Shown here: in pieces, positions 8,154-14,327 of the stretch | Position numbering within the stretch: position 1 is the first letter of the stretch | How the letters are laid out: each line of letters starts with the position of its first letter | Assembly: GCA_029862125.1 (NCBI GenBank) | Contig: JAOTXY010000035.1 | Span: 1-32,598 of the forward strand | DNA: 32,598 nt | DNA from: Gammaproteobacteria bacterium | GTDB lineage: Bacteria; Pseudomonadota; Gammaproteobacteria; GCA-001735895 | Reading direction: 5' to 3' | Notes under the pieces: model-generated | Told to the model about the DNA's origin: nothing | What the model saw: only the letters and a program-made list of their open reading frames with translations | Databases searched by the model: none | Translations under genes and position numbers: made by a program

Positions 8154-8789
8154 TTAAATCCGGTTCCTGATCGCTTCCATGACGCTATCGATATCAGATC
8201 CGGGTACACTGACCAACAGGCCCTCATCGCGATAAAACGCGACCAGTGGAGCGGTCAGTTGGTTGTATACCTGCAGGCGATTTTCGATTGCTTCTTCGGT
8301 TTCATCATCGCGCTGTACGATCTGGCTACCGCAGACATCACAGACGCCCTCGACCGTTGGCGGCTTGGTCTTAACATTGTAAATTTCTCCGCAGTTGGTG
8401 CAGGTTCGACGCGTGGTCAGGCGGTCGATAATGACGTCGCGCGGTATGTCCAACTCCAGTGCGCAATCGAGTTTTTCTCCGAGTTTTGCCAGCAGCGCTT
8501 TCAGGGCTTCTGCCTGGGGTATCGTGCGCGGAAACCCATCCAGTAAATATCCCTGCTTACAGTCTTCCTGCTGCAAACGTTGCTCCATGATTTCCATGAT
8601 GAGTTCGTCGGTAACCAGGTCACCGGCTGCCATTACAGCTTCCACCTGTTTTCCCAACTCGGTACCCGCGGCAATCGCCTCGCGCAGTATGTCTCCAGTT
8701 GATATCTGTACCGATCCGTCATGCTGCATCAAGGCTTTCGCGATCGTGCCTTTACCGGCGCCGGGTGGTCCTAACAGGATGATTTTCAT
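8154..8789 (-). CDS. adk: adenylate kinase with a zinc-binding lid
   Basis: Adenylate kinase interconverts ATP plus AMP with two ADP and balances the adenylate pool in the cytosol. The P-loop GPPGAGKGT is at residues 7-15, the AMP-site signature LLDGFPRT at 82-89, and the expected RLTTRRTC and DDETEEAIENRL stretches follow. The lid domain carries Cys130, Cys133, Cys150 and Cys153 (TCTNCGEIY and VCDVCGSQ), a Cys4 zinc site. That form is best known in Gram-positive enzymes; E. coli Adk lacks it. The length of 211 residues is usual for the long form. A strong AGGGGG ribosome site precedes the ATG at 8789. The gene stands alone between a convergent membrane protein gene and yjbQ. Confidence 0.96.
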   Translation of the reverse strand: MKIILLGPPGAGKGTIAKALMQHDGSVQISTGDILREAIAAGTELGKQVEAVMAAGDLVTDELIMEIMEQRLQQEDCKQGYLLDGFPRTIPQAEALKALLAKLGEKLDCALELDIPRDVIIDRLTTRRTCTNCGEIYNVKTKPPTVEGVCDVCGSQIVQRDDETEEAIENRLQVYNQLTAPLVAFYRDEGLLVSVPGSDIDSVMEAIRNRI

Positions 8790-8881
8790 GCTTGCCCCCT
8801 AAGTTGTTTGCCTGTTTTGTCTTCATTCTCCGGTTTTACGCGGTAATGGCAAGATTCAAATTTTTATGTGGACATTAATCT

Positions 8882-9298
8882 TTACGAACCGGTGAGTGTA
8901 ATCGTCAGGTTACGGCGATGAGCCCGGTAACGGTGCTCCCACAAAAATAGACCTTGCCAGGTGCCCAGCGCGAGCCTTCCGGCCTGGATTGGGATAGTGA
9001 TTTCGGACTGGGTTAGCACCGAGCGGATATGCGCAGCCATATCGTCGGGACCTTCCTGGTCATGCCGGTATGCAGGGTCTCCGTCGAGTACCAGTTTAGC
9101 AATATAGTTTTCGAGATCCCGGCGCACATCGCTATCCGCGTTTTCGGTAATTATCAGCGAAGCGCTGGTGTGATGTACAAAAACATGGCAAAGCCCCTGC
9201 ACAACTCCGGACGCTCGCGCCACCTCTTCAACCTCGCGAGTAATATTGATCGTCGCGCGTCCCTCGGTTTGTATCGAAATCGTCTCCTGCTCAATCAT
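8882..9298 (-). CDS. yjbQ: YjbQ family protein (UPF0047)
   Basis: The 138-residue protein matches the YjbQ/UPF0047 family in length and motifs: HVFVHHTSASLIITENAD in the first half, GDPAYRHDQEGPDDMAAHI in the middle, and GTWQGLFLWEHRYRAHRRN near the end. The conserved histidines suggest a small metal or phosphate site. Some members have been reported to have weak thiamine-phosphate synthase activity, but the true cellular role is unsettled. The gene lies 92 bases from adk on the same strand. Its upstream side faces the repeat-rich spacer at 9299-9724, which therefore separates it from nadB. Confidence 0.9.
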   Translation of the reverse strand: MIEQETISIQTEGRATINITREVEEVARASGVVQGLCHVFVHHTSASLIITENADSDVRRDLENYIAKLVLDGDPAYRHDQEGPDDMAAHIRSVLTQSEITIPIQAGRLALGTWQGLFLWEHRYRAHRRNLTITLTGS

Positions 9299-9351
9299 CC
9301 ATTCATTCTAACACCCAGACCTCAACTTAACGTAATTCAAAACCAGCGACC

Positions 9352-9489
9352 ATAGCCACCTCGGTATATGTCCCGCAAAAGGCGCTCCCAACCGGCGCTT
9401 GCGCGCCGGTTGGTCCATCCATGGAATCGCTTGGACCTCGGCATCCATGCCTCGGTACACTTTTGCGGGACATATACCGAGGTGGCTAT
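9352..9489. repeat. structured inverted-repeat element A with 30-bp perfect arms
   Basis: The arms at 9352-9381 and 9460-9489 are perfect 30-base reverse complements enclosing a 78-base core. Inside are a perfect 11-bp stem (9388-9413) and, on the minus strand, two mini-hairpins with the pattern CATGGATG: GGCATGGATGCC (9440-9451) and TCCATGGATGGA (9414-9425). The whole can fold into a long stem with a branched head in DNA or RNA. It contains no plausible gene. It resembles element B in architecture and core motif but, apart from a shared GGTATAT in the left arms, has different arm sequence. It is not an attC site or a transposon with a coding region. Confidence 0.85.
9388..9413. repeat. 11-bp perfect hairpin inside element A
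   Basis: CCAACCGGCGC at 9388-9398 pairs perfectly with GCGCCGGTTGG at 9403-9413 across a four-base loop. It is GC-rich and has no T tract on either strand, so it is a stable structure but not a classical terminator. Confidence 0.8.
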
Positions 9490-9561
9490 TAATACAAATC
9501 TTGGGTGTGCTTCAAAAATCTATTCTTCGAAAGCGATCAATATGAATTTTGGCACAATCGA

Positions 9562-9687
9562 GGCGAAGGCCCGGGTATATCTTTTCAGAACGCTGCGCAA
9601 CAGGGATGTTGTGATACGGCACTCCGGGCGCGAGCCTACATGGATGTATTAACGGCGCTTCTGAAAAGATATACCCGGGTTTTCGCC
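9562..9687. repeat. structured inverted-repeat element B
   Basis: A perfect 21-base inverted repeat (9570-9590 with 9659-9679) extends to 29 bases with only two mismatched positions (9562-9590 with 9659-9687). The 68-base core carries two mini-hairpins on the plus strand: CAACAGGGATGTTG (9598-9611) and TACATGGATGTA (9637-9648). These share the CAKGGATG pattern (K is G or T) seen on the minus strand of element A, so A and B appear to be oppositely oriented members of one family. Element B lies 38 bases beyond the nadB stop and could shape the 3' end of nadB mRNA, though no T tract follows it. Confidence 0.82.
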
Positions 9688-9724
9688 GGTTAGATGGCTT
9701 TCAAACAAAGTGTTTTCTGCGGGG

Positions 9725-11341
9725 TTAGATCGAGGCGAGCTTGGCTGGGCTTTTTTTGAGTTGGCTGGGGTCGAGTATGGTTGGGGCCAGGAACTTGTCG
9801 CTGGATTCCGGGTAGTCGAGGGTGAAATGCAGGCCACGACTCTCCTTGCGCATCAGCGCTGAGCGGATGATCAGGTCAGCAACCACGACCAGGTTACGCA
9901 GCTCCAGCAGATCGGGCGATACCTTGTAGTTGCCGTAGTACTCGTTGATTTCACTTTTCAGCAGCTCGGCACGGTGAAGTGCCCGCTCCAGCCGCTTATT
10001 GGTGCGTACTATGCCGACGTAATCCCACATGAAGCGCCGCAGTTCGTCCCAGTTGTGTGCCACCACGATGTCTTCATCCGAATCGGTAACCTTGGACTCA
10101 TCCCAGCGCTCGAGTGCCGGTAAGGCGGTCGTGGTATCGATCTCGGCGGTGATATTACTGGCTGCCGCCTGCGAAAACACCAGGCATTCGAGCAGCGAGT
10201 TGCTGGCCATTCGATTGGCCCCGTGCAGACCCGAGTAGGCTACTTCACCGACGGCATACAAATTCTCCAGGTCAGTGCGACCATTCATATCGACCATCAC
10301 GCCACCGCAGGTGTAGTGGGCTGCGGGTACGACGGGTATCGGTTGTTTGGTGATGTCGATATCGAAGTCCAGGCATCGCTGATAAATGGTTGGGAAATGT
10401 GATTTGATAAAAGCCCTGCTTTTATGGCTGATGTCGAGATACACGCAATCGATGCCGAGACGCTTCATCTCATGGTCAATGGCGCGCGCAACGATATCCC
10501 GCGGCGCGAGCTCTGCGCGTTCATCGAAGCGCTCCATGAAACGTTCGCCGTTGGGCAGCAATAATTTGCCACCTTCGCCACGTATCGCTTCGGTAATCAG
10601 GAAAGACTTTGCCTCCGGGTGATAAAGACAGGTCGGGTGGAACTGAATGAATTCCATATTGGCGACGCGACATCCGGCACGCCAGGCCATTGCAATGCCG
10701 TCACCGGTTGAGCCATCGGGATTACTGGTATAAAGATAAACCTTGCTGGCACCGCCGGTGGCCAGGATTATCTTACGAGCCCTGAACACGTCGACACGCT
10801 GACTCTTTCGATTAAAGGCATAAAGGCCGGCGCATTTCTGCTGCTTGTTAATCAGGTCGATCGCCACGTGCTGATTGAATATTTTAATGTTGTCGCGTTC
10901 GAGTGCGTGTGCTTCCAGCGTTTGTTGAAGAGCCTTGCCTGTGGCGTCGGCAGCATGTACAACCCGGCGGCGGCTATGTCCGCCTTCGCGAGTCAAATGA
11001 AAACCGCTGCTGCTGATATCCTGGCGATCGCGCGAAAACGGCATGCCCAGGTCTGCGAGCCATTCGATATTTTTCCTGCCGGCAGCGGCACAAAATTTTA
11101 CCACCGATGCGTCACACAGGCCGGCACCTGCCTCGATTGTATCGAGGGTATGCTGGTCGATACTGTCTTCAGGCTCGAGCACTGCCGAAATCCCGCCCTG
11201 CGCCCAGTAGCTTGAGTGCTGTTCACCGGGCGTTTTGGCAAGAATCGCGATCTTTAGCGATGTCGGCAAATGCAGCGCTGCTGACAGGCCGGCTGCGCCA
11301 GAACCGACGATGATTACGTCAAATTTAGATTGAATCGGCAT
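9725..11341 (-). CDS. nadB: L-aspartate oxidase
   Basis: NadB oxidises L-aspartate to iminoaspartate with FAD, the first step of de novo NAD synthesis; NadA uses the product. The FAD-binding motif VIIVGSGAAGLSAAL is near the N-terminus. Flavoprotein signatures typical of the succinate dehydrogenase/NadB family follow: YWAQGGISAVLEPEDS, GGHSRRRVVHAADATG, FIQFHPTCLYHPE, and the C-terminal FAD site AVGEVAYSGLHGANRMASNS. I placed the start at the ATG at 11341, which gives 538 residues (E. coli 540); the frame is open to 11389, but those residues are not part of the family. An AGGG sits just upstream. The gene is divergent from rpoE, as in E. coli, and its downstream spacer holds elements B and A. 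Confidence 0.95.
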   Translation of the reverse strand: MPIQSKFDVIIVGSGAAGLSAALHLPTSLKIAILAKTPGEQHSSYWAQGGISAVLEPEDSIDQHTLDTIEAGAGLCDASVVKFCAAAGRKNIEWLADLGMPFSRDRQDISSSGFHLTREGGHSRRRVVHAADATGKALQQTLEAHALERDNIKIFNQHVAIDLINKQQKCAGLYAFNRKSQRVDVFRARKIILATGGASKVYLYTSNPDGSTGDGIAMAWRAGCRVANMEFIQFHPTCLYHPEAKSFLITEAIRGEGGKLLLPNGERFMERFDERAELAPRDIVARAIDHEMKRLGIDCVYLDISHKSRAFIKSHFPTIYQRCLDFDIDITKQPIPVVPAAHYTCGGVMVDMNGRTDLENLYAVGEVAYSGLHGANRMASNSLLECLVFSQAAASNITAEIDTTTALPALERWDESKVTDSDEDIVVAHNWDELRRFMWDYVGIVRTNKRLERALHRAELLKSEINEYYGNYKVSPDLLELRNLVVVADLIIRSALMRKESRGLHFTLDYPESSDKFLAPTILDPSQLKKSPAKLASI

Positions 11342-11367
11342 GACTACCCTGGGTAGAAGTTCGACCC

Positions 11368-11394
11368 AGTATAGTGAAATCCTTCGCATCTCAA
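11368..11394 (-). promoter_or_regulatory. possible nadB promoter
   Basis: On the minus strand TTGAGA (11389-11394) and TATACT (11368-11373) are separated by 15 bases, slightly short for a sigma-70 promoter. The -10 element is good and lies about 27 bases before the nadB ATG. A perfect CTACCC-T-GGGTAG palindrome (11344-11356) sits between it and the start codon and could be an operator. Confidence 0.4.
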
Positions 11395-11410
11395 AACCCC
11401 GGAGTGGGTA

Positions 11411-11437
11411 GAACTTTTTGATATATAATCAGTCTCT
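11411..11437 (+). promoter_or_regulatory. sigma-E type promoter of rpoE
   Basis: GAACTT (11411-11416), the exact sigma-E -35 element, is followed after 16 bases by TCTCT (11433-11437), close to the TCTGA -10. This is the layout of autoregulated rpoE promoters. A TATAAT at 11424-11429 could also serve a housekeeping sigma factor. Transcription would begin near 11443 and leave a leader of about 60 bases before the rpoE ATG at 11502. Confidence 0.65.
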
Positions 11438-11501
11438 ATCACGGAGTACGGAGTATAAATTTCAGTTATCTCCGACCAATATAAACAAACCAGGGTTATC
11501 A

Positions 11502-12077
11502 ATGGGGACTAATCTGCTTGATGCAGAGTTGGTGAAAAGGGTACAGGCTGGAGATACTGGCGCTTTCGATATCCTGGTGCAAAAGTATCAGCACAAGGTA
11601 GTAAATCTGGTTGGCAGGTTTGTATCTGATCATGCCGAGTGCCAGGATATTGCGCAGGATTCTTTTATCAAGGCGTTTCGAGCGATCCAGAATTTCAGGG
11701 GCGATAGCCAGTTTTACACCTGGCTTTACCGGATTGCAGCCAATACGGCCAAGAATTACCTGGCGTCGCGGGCGCGGAAGTCTCCCGGGTATACGGTCGA
11801 TGTCGATGATGCCCAACATTTTGAGGGTGATTCGGGGCTCAAGGAATATTCCAATCCAGAAAACCTGTTGTTAACAGAGGAAATAAAGACAACGATTTTC
11901 AGCACTATCGAGAATTTACCGGATGATCTGAAGTCGGCAATTACCTTGCGCGAACTGGACGGTTTGAGCTATGAAGAGATTGCGGAAGTGATGGATTGTC
12001 CGATTGGCACGGTTAGATCGAGAATTTTTCGTGCCAGAGACGTAATCGATAAGGAACTTAGACCCCTGTTAGAGTGA
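11502..12077 (+). CDS. rpoE: RNA polymerase sigma factor RpoE (sigma-E/AlgU)
   Basis: RpoE is the ECF sigma factor that directs RNA polymerase to envelope-stress genes. Region 2 is visible as DILVQKYQHKVVNLVGRFV and QDIAQDSFIKAFRAIQNFRG with DSQFYTWLYRIAANTAKNY. Region 4 appears as LPDDLKSAITLRELDGLSYE and IAEVMDCPIGTVRSRIFRAR. The ATG at 11502, preceded by AGGG at a good distance, gives 191 residues, the same as E. coli RpoE; the frame is open to 11418 but that part overlaps the promoter. The neighbouring rseA, rseB, rseC and a MucD-like protease make this the full stress locus, and the promoter in front suggests that RpoE activates its own operon. Confidence 0.96.
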   Translation: MGTNLLDAELVKRVQAGDTGAFDILVQKYQHKVVNLVGRFVSDHAECQDIAQDSFIKAFRAIQNFRGDSQFYTWLYRIAANTAKNYLASRARKSPGYTVDVDDAQHFEGDSGLKEYSNPENLLLTEEIKTTIFSTIENLPDDLKSAITLRELDGLSYEEIAEVMDCPIGTVRSRIFRARDVIDKELRPLLE

Positions 12078-12105
12078 CTAAGTAACAGATAATAACAGCC
12101 GTAAC

Positions 12106-12759
12106 ATGAATAGTGGCTTAATACGAGACTTGGAAATGACAGATCTAGATGACAAATTATCGTTCCTTTTGGACGATCACCCCGGTGAAAATGCCGATGC
12201 TAACCTTGACGAAGTGATTGCTGATGTCAATTTGCAATATCGTGCACGGCGTTACCACATGATAGGTGAAGTCATGCGGCATGAATTACCCGAGGCGATT
12301 GATACCAGCTTCCACAGCAACGTCATGGCTCAAATACATGATGAAAACCTGCAGCAAGCCGCCGCGCAGCCGGTGACTGAAACGCCTGCAAGAAATGCTT
12401 CGATCCTGAGCTGGACACCATTGAAACCCTTTGCAGGGCTGGCCGTGGCAGCCAGTGTTGCGATAGTTACGGTCGCCTTGTGGCAACCGCTCAAGCAAGG
12501 GACGGGGCAAAACGATGACGGCCTCGTTTCGGCCGACCAGCAAAAAATTGAACAACTTGCCAAGCAGCAGATACAGGGTGGTGTGGTCACGGCTTCAACC
12601 AACGTACAACCACTCGGTATGCGCTGGAAGGTAGAGCGTGAATCACCCGGGCTACAACAGAAGTTGAATGCATACCTGGTAACGCACACCGAGTACTCTA
12701 ACTCAATGCAAAGTTTGATCCCACAGGCACGGGTGGCTGGATTTGATTCACAACAATAA
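12106..12759 (+). CDS. rseA: anti-sigma-E factor RseA (MucA type)
   Basis: RseA spans the inner membrane and holds RpoE inactive until stress triggers stepwise proteolysis by DegS/AlgW, RseP and ClpXP. The N-terminal part resembles the RseA domain (DDKLSFLLDDHPGENAD, then VNLQYRARRYHMIGEVMRHE). A single transmembrane segment, PFAGLAVAASVAIVTVALW, lies at about residues 108-126, and a periplasmic tail of about 90 residues follows. The C-terminal segment with RWKVERESPGLQQKLNAYLV resembles MucA proteins, where this part contacts RseB/MucB. The start is uncertain: ATG at 12106 or at 12136, neither with a strong ribosome site. It is 28 bases after rpoE and overlaps rseB, so it belongs to the same transcript. 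Confidence 0.9.
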   Translation: MNSGLIRDLEMTDLDDKLSFLLDDHPGENADANLDEVIADVNLQYRARRYHMIGEVMRHELPEAIDTSFHSNVMAQIHDENLQQAAAQPVTETPARNASILSWTPLKPFAGLAVAASVAIVTVALWQPLKQGTGQNDDGLVSADQQKIEQLAKQQIQGGVVTASTNVQPLGMRWKVERESPGLQQKLNAYLVTHTEYSNSMQSLIPQARVAGFDSQQ

Positions 12760-13741
12760 CCCGGGAAGCAAGTTGGCTTTTTTATCAAAGAGACTGGTTC
12801 CAATCCTGATATCGTCGCTGTTTAGCATTCCTGTTTTGGCTGACCCCGCGATGGATTGGGTGCAGAAGATGTCCGACGCGATGCGCAATCTCAACTATCG
12901 TGGCGATTTTGTTTACGTACACGAAAATCAGCTCGAAAGTATGCAGATCTCTCATTACAGGGACGCCCACGGAGAAAAGGAGCGCCTGGTTTCGCTTAAT
13001 GGCGAGGCGCGTGAGGTGATCCGTGACAATCAGAACCTGACCTGCATCTGGCCCTCGAGTCGCAAGGTTATCGTTGACTTGTCGCGCAAGAACAGTTTTT
13101 CTCCAATTTTTATCCCGGAAGACATCGCTCGGCTGGAAAAATATTACGAGATGAAACTGCTGGGTAAAGATCGCGTAGCTAACATGAATGCCGTGGTAGT
13201 GCATATCGATCCCAAAGACAAGTATCGATATGGTATGAAGTTCTGGATTAACGAGGACAATGGTTTAATGATGCAATCCAGCCTCATCAATGAAAACGGC
13301 ACGGTTGTTGAGAAAGTCATGTTTACCAGCCTGGAATTGTTTGAAGGCGAAGATAAACCGGTGATAGATACGATGCCGAAAATTGACGAAAATTTCACCC
13401 TGGTGCGTTTTCACAGTGGCGATAGCTCGCAATCTTTTGCGGCTGATAATTCCTGGCAGCTTGGGCAAACACCCGGTGGTTTCTGGCGCGAATCGGTAAT
13501 GAAACGCAAAATCCCGGGTTCTGATGACTTTGTGCATCAAATGGTTTATACCGACGGCCTGGCTTCGCTTTCGGTATTTATTGAACGTCAATCCGGCATC
13601 GCGTCGCAGGGCGGTTCGTCGATGGGCGCGGTTAACGCATTTATCCGAATTGTGAAAAATTATTCGGTGACTGCGATCGGTGAGGTACCCGCCGTGACCG
13701 TAAAGGAAGTTGCAGAATCGGTATCCTACCAGCAGCAGTAA
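12743..13741 (+). CDS. rseB: sigma-E regulatory protein RseB (MucB type)
   Basis: RseB is a periplasmic protein that binds RseA and shields it from proteolysis; lipid or lipopolysaccharide signals release it. A signal peptide is visible (KRLVPILISSLFSIPVLA) with cleavage before DPAMDW. The MucB/RseB N-terminal domain follows (MSDAMRNLNYRGDFVYVHE, with the later ERLVSLNGEAREVIRD). The C-terminal domain includes GGFWRESVMKRKIPGSDDF and MVYTDGLASLSVFIE. The 332-residue length is normal. The frame opens with TTG at 12743, overlapping rseA by 17 bases; TTG at 12773, preceded by GGGAAG, is a second option. Either rare start would keep RseB synthesis tied to upstream translation. Confidence 0.92.
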   Translation: MIHNNNPGSKLAFLSKRLVPILISSLFSIPVLADPAMDWVQKMSDAMRNLNYRGDFVYVHENQLESMQISHYRDAHGEKERLVSLNGEAREVIRDNQNLTCIWPSSRKVIVDLSRKNSFSPIFIPEDIARLEKYYEMKLLGKDRVANMNAVVVHIDPKDKYRYGMKFWINEDNGLMMQSSLINENGTVVEKVMFTSLELFEGEDKPVIDTMPKIDENFTLVRFHSGDSSQSFAADNSWQLGQTPGGFWRESVMKRKIPGSDDFVHQMVYTDGLASLSVFIERQSGIASQGGSSMGAVNAFIRIVKNYSVTAIGEVPAVTVKEVAESVSYQQQ

Positions 13742-13843
13742 TCATGAAAACGGGATTGGCTGCCCACACAATTATCGTGCAACCCAGCACAATAAATTGA
13801 TATCAAAATTGACTTATCTTCGGTTCGATCCGATTATACATGG

Positions 13844-14296
13844 ATGATTACTGAATCAGCAGTTGTCACACGGCGCGATGGCAAACTGGTTGAACTCGAG
13901 CTTCAACGCAACTCAACCTGTGGCCAGTGCGAACTCAGTAAGGGCTGTGGTACCGGTGCCCTCGGCCGCTTGCTCGGACATCGCAGTAAACCCATCCTGA
14001 TTGAAACCGATCATGATTTAAAGCCGGGTGACAGGTTGCAGTTGGGGCTGTCTGAATCAGCGCTGGTCAAGGCGAGCTTAACCATATACGGATTACCGCT
14101 GCTGGGAATGGTGTGCGCTGGATTTTTGGCCACGCTGCTGGCGGCGACCGAAGGACTGGTGGTTGTAGCCGCAATTGCGGGTTTCTTTGCTGGGTTTAAA
14201 ATAGCTAGTTTTATTATTTATTCTCTTGAAGGTCCGCAATTTAGACCCTATATCATTGATATCCATGTGAACCCCGGACCTCATACAAGGTCATAA
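13844..14296 (+). CDS. rseC: SoxR-reducing system / sigma-E modulator protein RseC (MucC type)
   Basis: RseC is an inner-membrane protein of the sigma-E locus that is also linked to reduction of the SoxR iron-sulfur cluster through the Rsx complex. The N-terminal cysteine cluster is Cys26, Cys29 and Cys35 (STCGQCELSKGCGTGAL). Two transmembrane helices follow, at about residues 78-98 (SLTIYGLPLLGMVCAGFLA) and 103-125 (GLVVVAAIAGFFAGFKIASF). Its 150 residues match the family. It begins 102 bases after rseB; the spacer contains TTGACT (13809-13814) and GATTAT (13832-13837) 17 bases apart, but a start of transcription there would fall at the ATG, so a separate promoter is doubtful. Confidence 0.9.
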   Translation: MITESAVVTRRDGKLVELELQRNSTCGQCELSKGCGTGALGRLLGHRSKPILIETDHDLKPGDRLQLGLSESALVKASLTIYGLPLLGMVCAGFLATLLAATEGLVVVAAIAGFFAGFKIASFIIYSLEGPQFRPYIIDIHVNPGPHTRS

Positions 14297-14327
14297 AACT
14301 GTATTTGAAATTATCTGGAAGTTACCA

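Noticed and set aside
9368-9652. 94-codon plus-strand ORF in the yjbQ-nadB spacer
   Set aside because: It runs through most of both inverted-repeat elements, shows no domain or ribosome site, and its codons are explained by the structured repeats.
9352-9687. Integron attC sites or an insertion sequence
   Set aside because: The attC core sites and an integrase are missing, there is no transposase frame, and no target-site duplication could be seen flanking the elements.
13809-13840. TTGACT and GATTAT 17 bases apart as a separate promoter for rseC
   Set aside because: Transcription would start at the ATG itself, leaving no leader, so a real promoter here is unlikely.
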